From: Molossus alvarezi | Lineage: Eukaryota; Chordata; Mammalia; Chiroptera; Molossidae | Direction of reading: 5' to 3' | NCBI GenBank assembly: GCA_037176705.1 | Contig: CM073895.1 | Span: 1,736,001 to 1,800,000 of the forward strand | DNA: 64,000 bases | Notes under the pieces: generated by a model | Database searches by the model: none | What the model was told of the DNA's origin: nothing | The model's input: the letters and a program-made list of their open reading frames with translations, nothing else | Translations under genes and position numbers: made by a program | Shown here: positions 47,988 through 62,344 of the stretch, piece by piece | Position numbering within the stretch: the stretch's first letter is position 1 | Layout: each line of letters begins with the position of its first letter

Positions 47988-48737
47988 ACTGGCTCAACGG
48001 ATAGAGTGGGGTGTCGCTCTGAGCTGTGTGGGGTCCTCAGGGCCTAGGCCCAGGATCACTCTGGGAAGTGGGCATGTCCACATGTAGGGCAGTGAGCGAC
48101 AGCTGAGGGCCTGGCGGGGGGGGGGGTCGGGAAGGGGGGGTTGACAGTCTGCAGTTTCGCTGAGAGCCCTCTGTGACCTACTGGTCAACTTCTACCTCCA
48201 CACAGTCCCCTCCCTGACCCAAACTGCCCTTCACGCCCTACAGTCCCATAGCGAGCAGCTCACCCTGCCTGCCCTGCCCTGTGCTGCCCTCACTGCGGGG
48301 CCCTGTCCCCTGGGAAGCAAGGACCCCCCTCCCTGTCCTTCCCTCTGCTGTGATTCCCCCCCAGCCCGCTCAGCGGCGCACACAGCAGGACCCTGAGCGG
48401 GAGGACTGTGCTCCCTGTATGAGCCCCTAACTCTCCTCGGAAAGAAATCGCAGAGAAAAAGTGGAGACTCGTACAGACCTCGGGTGGACAGGCTGGCTGT
48501 TCCCGGACACCCCGGGCCCCTCGCACACTGTCATCAGCCCACAGCGTTTCTCAGTAGGTGACTCATGCAGGGCGCTCTCCTCACAAACGACCCCACACGC
48601 CTTGGCTGTCACCCGGGAAGGGGACAAGTTTCCTTGGACGGGCTGCCCCAGGGGTCCTGAAGGGTCCCCCCTATTGTCTCAGATGCTAAAGGTGATTTAT
48701 TGATGTTAAATTTCCTACATATTCGCCTCTCATCCTA
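47988..48737. other. Unassigned stretch (right)
   Basis: Mirror of 15515-16264; nothing recognised. Confidence 0.4.
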
Positions 48738-48751
48738 CCTGTGCGTGATTT

Positions 48752-49395
<644 letters not shown>

Positions 49396-49609
49396 TCACA
49401 CCAGCGACCTATAAAGGGACGTGATTGAAGGTTCTTATTCACCTGAATGAAATCGGCCCCTGAACATAATTCTTATGTGTGGGCTTGTCCACTGGTGAAG
49501 ATCGAACAGGCTCCACGTACCCTGGTGGTATCTGTGCCTGTGATGACTCACGGGTCACAGTCCTGAGGCAGCCATGGGGGTGGGAAATCGATCGCAGCAC
49601 AGCCTGGCG

Positions 49610-49611
<2 letters not shown>

Positions 49612-49645
<34 letters not shown>
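49612..49645 (+). repeat. (AC)17 microsatellite (right)
   Basis: Seventeen units, the same length as the left-arm partner. Confidence 0.95.
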
Positions 49646-49648
<3 letters not shown>

Positions 49649-49689
49649 TGTCGATTATCAACATTCCAGGACATTCGAAAGCCGTCACC

Positions 49690-49902
49690 ATGGAAGCAAA
49701 GGAAATTCTTCGGGTCATTCGGAAGCTGGATGGTTTTCCCGTGGCCAAGGGAATGGGCAGAGGCTCCACATGTCCCAGCCTCAGGGCGCTCAGGGGGGAC
49801 CTCAGCCACGTGCAGTGTGCAGACGGGAACAGGGTCCTGTGGGGAGAAACCGCCCAAAACGGGGGAACAGATTTGTCTGTATCCTGCAGAGAAATAAAAT
49901 AA
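49690..49902 (+). other. Unrecognised 70-residue open frame (right)
   Basis: Mirror of 14350-14562 with the same predicted peptide. Confidence 0.2.
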
Positions 49903-49986
49903 TAAAATAAAATAATAAAATAAAATATAATAAAATAATAAAATAAAATATAAAATAATAAATAAAATAAAATAAAGAAATAAAAG
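49890..49986 (+). repeat. (TAAAA)n-type simple repeat (right)
   Basis: Mirror of 14266-14362. Confidence 0.9.
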
Positions 49987-49988
49987 CA

Positions 49989-50187
49989 GCCCGGCCGGTG
50001 TGGCTCAGTGGATGGAGCGTCGTCTCATGGACGGAGAGGTCCCAGTTGGATTCCCGGTCAGGGCACGTGCCAGGGTCTGGGCCAGATCCCCAGCGGGGGG
50101 CGTGCAGTACACAGCCAGTCGATGTTCTCTCACTGACGTCTCTATCTCTCTACCTCTTCTTTGCACTCTCTCTAAAATCAATAAAGA
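49989..50187 (+). mobile_element. Ves-type SINE (right)
   Basis: Mirror of 14065-14263; the clearest SINE in the window. Confidence 0.92.
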
Positions 50188-50347
50188 AAAATTATTTAAA
50201 AAATAAAGATTTATGAATAAATAAAATAAAATAGTACATAAATAAATAAAGCACGTCCTTCTTCTGCAAGGCCCTCTGTACAGGACCAGAGCTGCGGCCC
50301 AGCAACAAGCAAACCCCAGCACATCGTACCTGGGCCATCTTTCAAAA

Positions 50348-50557
50348 GGCTGGTTTGGCTCAGGGGTAGGAGTGTCGCCTGTGGACCCAAGGTTCACAAG
50401 TTTGATTCTAGGTCAAGGGCACATGTCGCACCTGGGTTGCAGGGTCCATCCCTGGCACAAGTTCGGGTCGTGTGGGAGGCAGCCTGTGGATGTGTCTCTC
50501 TCACTTCGATGTTTCTCTCTCTCTCCCTCCCTCTGTCCCTTCCAGTCCATCTAAAAT
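50348..50557 (+). mobile_element. Ves-type SINE (right)
   Basis: Mirror of 13695-13904. Confidence 0.85.
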
Positions 50558-51893
50558 TCAGTGGAAAAATTTCCTCCCATGAGGATTAAATAAATAAATG
50601 AATAAATAAGAGCCCACACTGAGGATGGTAGGAGGTGTGGAGGCACCAGAGGGCTGGCTGGGCTCCCACCGGCAGCCCCTGAGGGGTATGTGAGCTGTGA
50701 GAAGTCCCCCTGAGAAGTCTGGGTTCAACCCCCAAGCAGGTGGAACAGGGAGGTGCCCACAGAACACTCGGCTGGAAGAGCAGCAGAGCAGAACTTCTGT
50801 CCATCAGGGAGAGGCACTGGGAACACCGGCACCCACGTGATGGGCCAGCACCCTACATTTCAGCTCCAGCACCTCACCTTGGCGCCAGCAGAGGGCAGAC
50901 TGGGCTGGTGCTGTGTGAGGAGAGGCAGAGGTTCCTGGCACTGGGGAGAGAGCTGGGAAGGAGGCCATCGGGTTCCTGTGTGCAGTCATTTCCCTGCTAC
51001 AGAAGCCATTTTCCTGGGGCAGACTTTTCTCATCAAAGTGGGTTTAGCCTGGGGGGCAGCACCCAACTGCGGACCCCTTGAAATCACCCCCCCACCCCCA
51101 CCGGCTGTGAGGAGGTAGCGGCTAGTACAGAAGCACATCTGAGCCTCACCAGCTCTCAGAGACTTCCACTCGGTCAGGAGGCAGAGACACGTCTCTGGCT
51201 GATGTGAGCCTTGGGCCTGGGTCACAGTTGTGGGATTTCCTGACTTTGTGGATCAAGCTATGAAGGTGGCTGTCTGGGCCCCTGTGCTGAGCCATTAGTC
51301 CATGCTGCAGGATCTGCTTTCTTCAGGCAGAGTGTTAGACCCCCAGCAACTCTTGCCAGCAGAAAGCAATTGCCTCACCTGCTGGAAATCCTCGTACTCT
51401 GCCTGCCTGGGGATGGGGGGGTGTTAACATCCCACTGAGGACTGCACCCTGAGGCTGATTAACTGACGGAGACTAAGAGTCAGCCTGCAGGCAGAAGCCG
51501 ATCTCTGGGACATTTGAATCTTTGCCTGCTTGTGACTCTACCCCGGAGAGTAAGAGCAGACACTGGTGTTCAGCTCGGTCCCTTCCATACACATCCACAC
51601 CCAGCAGAGGGAGCCACAATCTGCAGAACATCCATGTCCACAGGAAGACTTTGCTGGCTCCAAACCCTGCTGAGACAGCGAATATAGTGAAAGAAAGAAA
51701 CAAGTTTCAAAGGAAAGAACAAGACAATTCTCCAAAAGAAGGCCTATGAAGTGGAGTTAAGCAAGTTATCAGATATAAAGTTCAGAGTAATGATTATACG
51801 GATGCTCAACAGCATGAGGAAACATATAGAAACAATTAAAAACAACCCATTGTCAATGAAAAATGACAGCAGAAAAAAAGAATACACTGGAAG

Positions 51894-52130
51894 AACCTGG
51901 CCGGTTTGGCTCAGTGGTTAGAGCGTCGGTCTGCGGTCCAGAGAGACCCGGGTTCTGTTCCCGCTAAGGGCGTGTACCGTGGTTGCAGTTTGTCCCAGGC
52001 CCTCGTTAGTTAGGTCGTGTGGGTGGCAGCCACTCAATGTGTCCCTTTCACATCAATGTTATCGATATTTCTTTCTCTCTGTCTCTCCCTCCCACTCTAT
52101 CGGAACCAAAAATGGAAAAATGTCCTCAGG
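51894..52130 (+). mobile_element. Ves-type SINE (right)
   Basis: Mirror of 12122-12358, with the same AAGAATACACTGGAAGAA flanks. Confidence 0.85.
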
Positions 52131-52290
52131 TGTTGATAAAAATGAACCAATAACAAAAAACATAAGAATACACTGGAAGAAATAAACAGCATATTATAGG
52201 AAGCTGAGGATCAGATAAGTGAATTAGAGGACAGGGAAAAAATATCACTCAACCAGTGAACCAAAATGAAAAACAATTGAAAACCAGGAG

Positions 52291-52507
52291 AGCCATGGCC
52301 AGTGTAGCTCAGTTGGTTGGAGCATCATCTCGTACACCAAAAGGCTGTGGGTTCAATTCCTGGTCAGGGCACATACCTAGGTTGCAGGTTTGGTTCCTGG
52401 TTGTGGCCCATACCAGAGAAGACTAATCAATGTTTCTCACATCGATGTTTGTCTCTCTTTCTCTCTCTCTCTTCTTTCCTCAGTGTAAAATCAATAAACA
52501 TATCCTC
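52291..52507 (+). mobile_element. Ves-type SINE (right)
   Basis: Mirror of 11745-11961. Confidence 0.88.
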
Positions 52508-52535
52508 ATTAAGGATTACAAATTTAAAAATAAAA

Positions 52536-52732
52536 ATGTGCCCGGCTGGTGTGACTCAGTGGTTGAGCATCAACATGTGCACTAAGAGGTCACCAGTTCG
52601 AATCCCAGTCAGGGCACATGCCCAGATTTTGGGCTCGATATCTGTGTGGGGCATGCAGGAGGTGGCCGATTGATGTTCTCATCTTTCTCTCCCTCTCCCT
52701 TCCTCTCTCTCTACAATCAATTGAAAAAATAA
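52536..52732 (+). mobile_element. Ves-type SINE (right)
   Basis: Mirror of 11520-11716; head CCCGGCTGGTGTGACTCAGT. Confidence 0.88.
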
Positions 52733-52771
52733 AAATGAAATAATAATAAAATTAAAATTTAAAAACTGGAG

Positions 52772-55016
52772 TTCACTTTAAGAAAGCTGTGGGACACCAT
52801 GAAATGTAACAACATGTGCATCGTAGGAATACCAGAAAAATAAAGTGATCAAGGCTTACAGAATCTATATATAGAAATAGTGGCAGAAAACTTTTCTAAT
52901 TTGGTGAAGGAAAAGGCATACAAGTTCAGGAAACACAGAGAGTCCCAAGAAAGAAAAACGCAAAGAGGCCAATGCCAAGACACAGCATTATTAAAATGCC
53001 AAAAATGAAAGACAAATTGAGAATTTTAAAGGTAGCCAGAGAAAAACAACATTAAGAGCCCCCTGTTACCTTATTTCACAACAGAAACACTACAGGACAG
53101 AAGGGAATGGATTGAAATAGTCAAAGTCATGACAAACAAGGAGCTGAATCCAAGACTATGTTCAGCAAGACTATCACTCAAAACTGAAGGTGAAATAAAG
53201 AGCTTCCCAGACCAAAAAAAAAAAAAAAACAAAAAACGCTGAAGGAATATATTACCACCAAACCAGCCTGGAAGAAATGTTAAAGGGACTCCTGTGATAA
53301 GCAGAAGTAACAGAGAGAGAATATAGGCATAATAAACAAAATGGTCAAGAAATAAGTACATATCAATAATAACCTTAAATATAAATGGAAAAGACACATC
53401 GTAGCTGAATGAATAAGAAAGCATGACCCATATACATGTTGTCTACAAGAGGCCACCTCAGAACAAAAGACTCACACAAACTAAACATGAAAAGATGGAG
53501 AAAATATTTCCAAGCAAGTGGAAAAGAAAATAAAAATACTCATATCTGATATAATAAACTTTAAAATAAAGGCCGTAACTAGAGACAAAGAAGGCCACTA
53601 CATAATATTGAAAGGATCTATCCAACAGGAGGATATAACCTTGGTAACCATATATGCACCCAACATAGGAGCACCAAAAGATATTTTTAAATTTTTGGAG
53701 GACTTCAAAGCAATACACTCCTAGCAGGAGACTTCAACACCCTGCTGACATCACTGGGTAGATCCTCTAGACAAAAAATTAACAAGGAAATAGAGACCTC
53801 AATGACACATGAGATCAGATGGATTTCATTGATATTTACGGAGAATTACACCCACAAAATGGAGTTTATACATTCTTCTCAAGTGCACATGGGACATTTT
53901 CAAAGATACGCTCCGTGGTACCACACAAACTAAATCTCTACAAGTTCAAGAAGGTTGTAATCACATCAAGCATCTTCTCAGGTCACAACAGCATGAAACT
54001 AAAAACTATTTAGAATAAAAACCCTCAAAAACATTGAGACACATGGAGGCTAAATATCATGAGCTTAAACAACGAATGGTAAAATCAATGAAAATGAAGA
54101 GACAAAATCTGTGGGACGCAGCAAAAGCAGTCCTTGGAGGGAAGTTCATAGCATTGCAGTCCTACCTCAAGAAAAGAAAAATGTGTAATTGACTATCTAA
54201 CCCTAAAACTTAAAGAACTAGAAAGGGAACAAGTAGAAAAACCCAGAGGTGGCAGAAAGAAGGAAATAATAAAGATCAGAGTGGAAATAAATGAGAGATA
54301 AAAACAAACAAATGAAAAAACAATACAAAAGATCAATGAAACCAAGAGCAAGGGATCTTTGAAAAAATAAACAAGATTGATGAACCTTTAGCCAGCTTCA
54401 CCAGGAAACAAAGAGAAAGGACCCGAAGAAACAAAATGAGAAACAAAAGAGGAGAAGTAACGGCTGACACCACAGAAATACCTAGGATTGTTAACAAATA
54501 CTGTGAATCCTTATACGCCAACACATTGGACAACCAATTCCTAGAATCACACAGTCTCCCAAAACTAAGCCAGAAAGAACCGGAATACCAGAACAGACCA
54601 AATACAACTAAGGAAATGGACAACCAATTCCTAGAGTCACAGAACAGACCAAATACAACTAAGGAAATTGAAACAGCAGTCAATAAATCCCCACCGAACA
54701 GAAGCGTGTGTCAAGACAGTTTCACAGGGCAGTTTTACAAAACATTCAAAGAAACACTAAACCAATTCTCTTTAAATTAGTCCAAAAAAGTCAAGAGGAA
54801 GGAAGACGTCTAAGCTCTTTCTATGAGTCCAAGGCCAATGTAATCCTAATTTCAAAACCAGATAAAGACCCTACAAAGAGAATTCCAAGCCAATATCCCT
54901 GATAAACATAGACACCAAAATCCTCAAGAAAATATTAGCCAACGGAATCCAACAATTTATTTGCCCCGACCAAGTGAAATTGTTCTCAGGGATGCAAGGC
55001 TGGTACTTAAATGTGA
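52772..55016 (+). mobile_element. L1 ORF1-ORF2 fragment (right mirror)
   Basis: Mirror of 9288-11480. It carries an extra 51 bp in which a GGACAACCAATTCCTAGA-type segment and the following ACAGACCAAATACAAC are repeated (about 54610-54660). Confidence 0.88.
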
Positions 55017-55309
55017 GGGGTGGCCACGGAGCCTAAACTGAGCCTGGAGACAGGGCCGGAGGCGGGGCTCAGCGATGGGGTCCCCTAGGCAAAGAAGAGG
55101 CTCCTGCTGGGTATGGAGTTCAGACCTTTCCCAGCTGCGACGCTGGGGTGGTGCGGAGCCACCTGGCACAGAACCCTGGGAGTGGAGAGGGCGCTGAACT
55201 CCTTCCAGCTGCAGGTGGACAAGGCCCCCTCCTGCCTGCAATCCTCACCCCCGCCTGCCTGCATCCTGGCCAGTGGGGGGCAGGGAGGAGCTTGGGTGGT
55301 GCCCAGGTG

Positions 55310-55424
55310 GTTCTAGTTCTGTGAAGTATATCGTTGGTGTTTTGATGGGGATTGCATTGAATCTGTAGATTGCTTTGGGTACTATGAACATTTTAATGAT
55401 GCTAATTCTTCGAATCCAGCAACA
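55310..55424 (-). mobile_element. Short L1 ORF2 piece (right)
   Basis: Mirror of 8880-8994. Confidence 0.75.
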
Positions 55425-56355
55425 TGGTATATGCTTCCAGGAATTACCATTGACACAGTATTAAAATGCAGAGACCTATTCAAATTTCTCCAGTTGTGCT
55501 ACTAACGTCCTAACCCAGGACCTGGCATGTCTCTCTCCATCTCCTTCAGTCCGGAGCAGTTCTCCAGGCTTTGTCTCTCCTGACCTTGGTGTCTCTGAAG
55601 CACACGGCCAATGTGGGGCTGTTTATCCTGCCTTCTACATTTAGTAGCTGGAGTTGTACTATAAGGACAAACGTATTCATGTCAGTAAGGATTCTTGTTT
55701 TACTCTGCAGAGGAAGCCTCGCTGTCACTGGAGGAACAGGGGCGAGTGTGCATTTCACAGAAACCACTCTCCTGGCGGGCTGCTCGCGGAGAGCAAGTCA
55801 ACAGTCCTTACAGGGCGCAGGCGGACCCTGTTTCCACAGCGGTTTAGTCTCACTCATTTGTGTGGACCCCTCGCGTGCACGGCCCCTCTGCTCCAGGGAA
55901 GGAGACATTTCAGACGGTCCTCCCCGGGCTCCCAGCCACACCGGGGGTGACAAGGTGGTCCTGGGGAGAAGCATCACCCTGGCTGCTGGGGCGTCTCCCC
56001 CTCCACCTGGGCTCCACCCAAGCTCCTCTCTGCCCCAACTCTCCAGGACGCAGGCCCCACACAAGTCCGGGCTCGCCCCTCCGCCCACTGGCCAGAACCC
56101 AGGCGCCAGCGCGGGTGGGGTCTCCAGACGGAGCCCTAAGGCGCCCTCCTCCTCAGGAGGCTGGAGGTGGGAGGTCAGCGCCCTGTCCATCCCTGGGGAT
56201 CTGGGCAGAGAGCTCTGCCACCACAGTGTCCAGCTGACAAGGGTGCTGACCTCGCGCACAGCAGGAGCGGGTTCTGTGCTGAGGTGTCCCTGTCGCCCAG
56301 CCCCCCTCCGGCCCTGTCTGAGGCCTCAGCTTAGGCTCCATCGCCACCCATCGCA

Positions 56356-58640
56356 TTTATTGATTTGCAAATATTGTACCAGCCTTGCATCCCTGAGATA
56401 AATCCCACTTGGTCATGGTGAACACGTTTTTGAATCCCATTGGCTAATATTTTGTTGAGAATTTTGGTCTCTATGTTCATCAGGGATATTGGTTTGTAAT
56501 TCTCTTTGTAGTGTCCTTATCTGGATTTGGAATTAGGGTTATCCTGGCCTCATAGAGAGAGCTTGGCAGTCGTCTTTCCTCTTGACTTTTTTGGAATAGT
56601 TTGAAAAAAATTCGTGTTAGTTCTTCTTTGGCTGTTTTTTAAAACTGCCCTGTGAGGCTGTCTTGACTCAGGCTTCTGTTCGAGGGGGATTTATTGATTG
56701 CTGCTTCAATTTCCTTAGTTGTTATTGGTCTGTTTGGGTTTACTGGCTCTTTCTGGTTTAGTGTTGCGAGACTGTGTGATTCTAAAAATTGTTGGCGTAT
56801 AATTGTTCACAGTATTTGTGAACAATTCTTTGCATTTTTGTGGTGTCAGTTGTTCCATCTCTTTTGTTTCTGATTTTGTTTATCTGGGTGTTCTGAGTCT
56901 TTTGTCTTTGTTTCTTGGTGAAGCTGGCTAAAGGCTCATCAATCTTGTTTATTTTTTCAAAGATCCTGATCTGGGTTTCGTTGATCTTTTGTATTATTTT
57001 TTCATATGTTTGTTTTTATCTCTGCCATTTATTTCCACTCTGATGTTTATTCTTTGTTTCTTTCTGGGTTTTTCTTTTTGTTCATTTTCTAGTTCTTTAA
57101 GTTTTAGGGTTAGTCAATTACAAATTTTTCTTTTGTCTTGAGCTATGAATTTCCCTCTCAAGACTGCTTTTGCTGCATCCCATACATTTTGTCGCTTCAT
57201 TTTCATTGGTTTCCAGGAAGTTTTTTATTTCTTCCTGGATCTCCTTGGTAAACCATTCATTATTTAATAACATCATATTTAGACTCCATGTGTTTGAATG
57301 TTTTTGAGTGGTTTCTATTCTAATTGTTATTTAGTTACATGCCATTGTGATCTGAGAAGATGCTTGATAAGATTTCAAACTTCTTGAACTTGTAAAGATT
57401 TAGTCTGTGTCCTAACATGTGATCTATCTTTGATGTCCCATGTGCATTGAGAAGAATGTATATACTCCATTTTGTGGGTGTTTATTCTCTGTAAATATCA
57501 ATGAAATCCATCTGATCTTATGTGTCATATAAGTCTCCATTTCCTTGTTCATTTTTAGTCTAGAGGATCTATCTAGTGATGTCAGCAGGGTGTTGAAGTC
57601 CGCTGCTCTGGTTATATTGCTGTCGATTTCTCCTTTGAAGTCCTCCAGAAGTTTTGTAATATCTTTTGGTGCTCCTATGTTGGGAGCATATATGGTTACC
57701 AAGGTTATATCCTCCTGTTGGATAGATTCTTTCAATATTATGTAGTGGCCTTCTTTGTCTGCAGTTATGGCAATCATTTTGAAATCTATTCTGTCAGAGA
57801 TGAGTGTTGCTACCCCAGCTTTTTTTCTTTTCTTTTCCATTTGCTTGGAAGTATTTTCTCCATCCCTTCACATTCATCCTGTGTGAGTCTTTTGTTCGGA
57901 GGTGGCCTCTTGTAGACAACATGTATATGGGTCATGCTTTCTTATTCATTCAGCTACTATGTGTCTTTTGATTAGAGCATTCAATCCATTGATATTTAAG
58001 GTTATTATTGAAAGGTACTATTTCTGGCCCATTTTGTTTATTATGCACATATTCTCTCTATTACTTATGCTTATCACAGGAGTCCCTTTAATATTTCTTC
58101 CAGGCTGGTTTGGTGGTAATATATTCATTTAGCCTTTTTTGTTCATCTGGGAAGCACTTTATTTCAACTTTAATTTTGAGTGGATAGAGTAGTCTTGGAT
58201 TTAGTTTCGTGTCTGTCATTACTTTGAATATATCAATCCATTTCCGTCTGTACTGTAGTGGTTCTATTGAGAAATCCATTAATATGGGGCCTCTTTTGTA
58301 GGTAAAATGTTTTTTTTTCTCTTGCTGCTTTTAATTGCCTTCTTTTTTCTTGGGACTTTCTGTGCTTCCCAAAATTCTATGGCTTTTGCTTTTCTCTAGC
58401 TGCCTTTAATATTATCAATTTCTCTTTATTTTTGGCATTTTATTAATGATTTGTCTTGTTATGGGCCTCATTGCCTTCTTTCTTCTTGGGGTTTTCTGTG
58501 CTTCCCAAACTTGTATGACTTTTCCTTCACCATGTTAGGGAAGTCTTTTGCCACTGTTTCTTCAAACAGATTCTCTAACCCTTGATTACTATCTTCTTCT
58601 TCTGGCATTCCTATGATGTAGATGTTGTTACATTTCATTG
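56356..58640 (-). mobile_element. L1 ORF1-ORF2 fragment (right mirror)
   Basis: Mirror of 5664-7948, with the same breakpoint in the RT domain. Confidence 0.88.
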
Positions 58641-58643
58641 TGT

Positions 58644-58872
58644 CTGACAGCCATCAGCTGCCTCCTGCATGCCCCTCACTGGGGATCAGGCCCACAACAT
58701 GGGCATGTGCTCTGACTTGGAATTAAACTGGCAACTTCTTAGTGCATGGGTCGACACTCAACCACTGAGCTACACTGGCTGGGTGCAATTTTATTTTATT
58801 TTTATTTGTAGTATTTAATGACAATATGTTTATTGATTTTAGATAGTCGAAGGAAACGAGAGAGAGAGAGGA
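58644..58872 (-). mobile_element. Ves-type SINE tail plus head (right)
   Basis: Mirror of 5432-5660. Confidence 0.8.
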
Positions 58873-59614
58873 TATGGATGTTCTGCAGGTTGTGGCTCCC
58901 TCTGCTGGGTGTGGATGTGTATGGAAGGGACCAAGCTGAACACCAATGTCTGGTCTTACTCTCCTGGGTAGAGTCATAGGCAGGCAAAGATTCAAATATC
59001 CCAGAGATCTGCTTCTGCTTGCAGGCTGACTCTTAGTCTCAGTCACTTAATCAGCCTCAGAGTGCAGATCTCAGTGGGATGTAAAACTCCCCCACCTCCA
59101 GGCAGGCAGAGTAAGGGGGTTTCCAGCAGGTGATGCAATCGCTTCCTTCTGGCAAATGTCACTTGGAGACAGAAACTCTGCCTGAAGAAAGCGGTTCCTG
59201 CAGCATGGACTAATGGCTCAGCACCAGGGCCCAGGATCCACCTTCATAGCCTGGTTCACAGAGTCAGGAAACCCTACAACTCTGAGCCAGGTCCAAGGCT
59301 CACATCACCCAGAGATGCGTCTCTGCTTACTGACTGACTGGGAGTATCTGACAGCTGGTGAGGCTCCGACTGTGCTTCTGTACTAGCTGCTAACTCCTCA
59401 CAGCCAGGGCTTGGGCATTCAAAGGATTCACAGTTGGGGACCACCCCCCTGGCTAAAGCTACTTTGATGAGAAAAGTCTGCCCTAGAAAAATGGTTTCTG
59501 TAGCCTGGGGAAATGACTCTTCACAGAGATCCCAATGGTCTCCTTCCCAGCTCTCTCCCCAGTGCCAGGAACCTCTGGTTCTCCTCACACAGCCTGCCTC
59601 AGGAGTGGAAGGTG

Positions 59615-60513
59615 AGTATGATCACCTCCCAAGCTGCTGAGGACCAGAACCCCGTCCTTCCCCCACCCTCAGAGAAGGTGAACCTCCCTCAGTGAGCTAC
59701 CACCAGCAGCAGCTGCATCAAGCAGGGGGAGTGGCCCCACCAAGGCCGCCAGCAATATAGCCTCCAGGAGCCTGATGCCACCTCCACCTAATGTCCAGCC
59801 TCCCACCCACACTGGGGTGGCGGCAAGGGGCGTCCAGTGACCAGGCAGGTATTGGGGGGGGGGGTAGGTGGTGGGCGGGCACTCAGGCACTCAACCAGAG
59901 GGCACAGGAGCCGCAAGTTCCCCCAAGCACAGCGGTCAGGCAGCGGAAGGGGCGTGATTTTTCACTGCCAGCCTGGCGGCTTCTCCACCATCCCAGGTTT
60001 GGCAGGAGCAAGTGAAGTCCAGTAGGACTCCTACCTTTGGGGAGTTGAAGGTAGTGATTTTGGGCGCAGGCATAAAGTGCTCTTGGAGAGAGTTGAAAAA
60101 CACTCTGCCCCATGTAAACATGTGCACTAGGACGACACTCCCCTTCCTGCGTCTGTTTGGAAACCTGGGGTCAGAATAAATTTTTCCATCCTTCCGCCTG
60201 TGGTGAGACCCAAATACTGCCAGGGGGAGGGCTTCTTTGGATGCTTTTCACCGTGTTCCCCTGTTAGGCCTGAAGGCCCAAATGGTTGAAATAGCCCAAA
60301 AGTTATATAATCATAGGACACCCCTGGGGGAAAAGAGATGGAAAAAAAGAGGGCAAAGTCGGGTGTGGAAGAAAGGAGGTCTTGGGAAGTAGCCAGAAGA
60401 AATGAGAAGCTGGTCATGGGCATTGGTACAGGGACGGAAGGTCAGAGCAAGTGAAGGAAAGATGAGGTGCAGCTGCATCAGAGCATTAGGAGAGAAAGGT
60501 TGATAAAAGTGGG
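59615..60513. other. Unassigned stretch beside ERV (right)
   Basis: Mirror of 3791-4689; no recognisable gene. Confidence 0.4.
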
Positions 60514-60584
60514 CAGCGGAACAAAGTGAAAAGCCATCCTGATTTAGAAGAAACAAAGTAAAAAGCCATCCTTGATTTAGAAGG

Positions 60585-60860
60585 ATGACGGGGCCAAGGT
60601 TTCTTACAACTGAGCCCCTGGGAGTCCAGGGTAACAACACAAGTAGGGACAAACTAGACAGGTTCCTAATACATACTGGTACAACCTACTCACTCCTGAC
60701 CGAACCAGTGGGGCCCCTAGCCTCCAAAATACATCCATGTACGGGGCCACCGGAGAGTCAGCCCTCTTAACTCTGGACTTCAAAAAGAACTAGAGACTTT
60801 GTGGAAAAAACTGTGACTTATTTGTTTCTGGTCATGCATGAATGCACATGCCTCCTACTC
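60585..60860 (+). pseudogene. ERV protease remnant (right)
   Basis: Mirror of 3444-3719. A short tandem duplication of an AAAGCCATCC-TTGATTTAGAAG segment lies immediately upstream (about 60526-60590). Confidence 0.55.
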
Positions 60861-60903
60861 GGACGTGATCTCCTACAGTGATTGATCACCTGCTGGTCAC
60901 TGC

Positions 60904-61601
60904 CATCCAGCCCAGCCCCACATCAAGCTCCACAAGATGTTGGCCATCAATCCTGCCAGCCTGCTTCCAGATGACGACTGGAAGGAACCTCTACAGGACT
61001 GCCTGGAGGTAATCAACATAGTGCAGACAGCCCGCCCCGACCTCAAGGATGTCCCACGGCCATCATCAGATGAGCTATTGTTCACGGACGCGGGTACCTA
61101 TGTCCAGGAAGAAATTGGGTATGCCGGGACAGCAAGAATAACTCGGGACCATGTAAGCTGGTCACTGTCCTTGAATAGGAGAACTTCTGCCCAAAGAGCA
61201 GAACTAGTTGCCCTAATCCAGGCTCCCCAATAAGGCAAGGGAACGTCAGTACCATCCACACTGACAGCAGTTATTCCTTTGCCACAGTGCACGTGCATAG
61301 CGCCATCTACCAACAAGGAGGATTATTAACCTTGACTGGGAAGGACATCGAAAAGGAAACTCCACAGAGGCTCGGGGAAGTCCTGCTTCAGATCAGGAGC
61401 TTGAGAGGCAACCCTAAAATCAGTGGGGTCTCTGCAGATACACTTGTTCATAAAATGACTTGGCTGAACAGAAGCAAGCACCCAAGAACCAAACGGTGGA
61501 GGACACTTCCTGATGAGAGGTTGTTGCTCCGAGGCTCTAGGTTGAACTTTAGTCAACCAGCTGCACCAGACTACCCACTTAGGTTACACCAAGCTTACTG
61601 A
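60904..61601 (+). pseudogene. ERV RNase H / connection remnant (right)
   Basis: Mirror of 2703-3400 with the same frameshift; the predicted peptides are identical to the left copy. Confidence 0.75.
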
Positions 61602-62344
61602 ACTCCTGAGAGGCAGGTGCTACATACACAATTTAGACACTGTGGTGGAGAGCACTGTGTCGAGGTGCACTCTCTGTACCCAGGTTAATGCTAAGCAGGG
61701 TAGAAAACTTCCCCTGGGAATTTTGGCTCGAGGAGCCACTCGATGGGAACATTGAGAAATAGATTTTACAGAAGTTAAGCCCCCAGCATCAGGATGTACA
61801 TACCTCCTGGTTTACTTAGACACCTCCTATGTGTAGGTTGAGGCTTACCCTACCAAAACAGAGACAGCCACCAATGTAGTTAAAAAATTACTACCAAATT
61901 TACTTTAGAAACTGATGGAAACTGGACCACTCTGCTCCCCCTGGCCCTCTTACGGGCGAGGTGAACCTCATACAGGGACGATTCTCCCCTTATGAAAGTA
62001 TGTATGGTCGACCTCCTCCCATTCTTCCCAAGCTCCGGGAAGAATTAAAGGGTGCAAGTTCATGGAGGCCCTGCAGTGCACCCAGAAGTCCATCCATTAA
62101 ACATGTCCGTTATGCCCTACCTGTGCCCAACTTGTACCCTGTGCACTCCTTCCAGCCTAGGGACTCGGTGTGGGTAAAGAAGTTCACCACCCAGGGACTA
62201 ATGCTGACCTGGAAGGGACCATACACTGTCATCCTGACTACACCAATGGCCGTCAAGGTCAACAGCATGCTGACCTGGCTGCACCATTCCCGGTTGAAGT
62301 CGGACAAGAAAAATAGACCGTCCAGGCCCCTACAAACCCCTTAA
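61584..62344 (+). pseudogene. ERV integrase remnant (right)
   Basis: Mirror of 1960-2720. In the last 384 bases I count about seven substitutions relative to the left copy, all on the outer side of about 62135. Confidence 0.75.

Larger units (their letters stand above)
50872..55309 (+). repeat. Nested inverted repeat, sub-arm 2 (right)
   Basis: Mirror of 8995-13380, with an additional 51 bp near 54.6 kb. Confidence 0.7.
56009..59614 (-). repeat. Nested inverted repeat, sub-arm 1 (right)
   Basis: Mirror of 4690-8295. Confidence 0.7.

Noticed and set aside
49989..50060. tRNA-like A/B box sequences
   Set aside because: They are heads of tRNA-derived SINEs with CT-rich tails, repeated many times, not tRNA genes.
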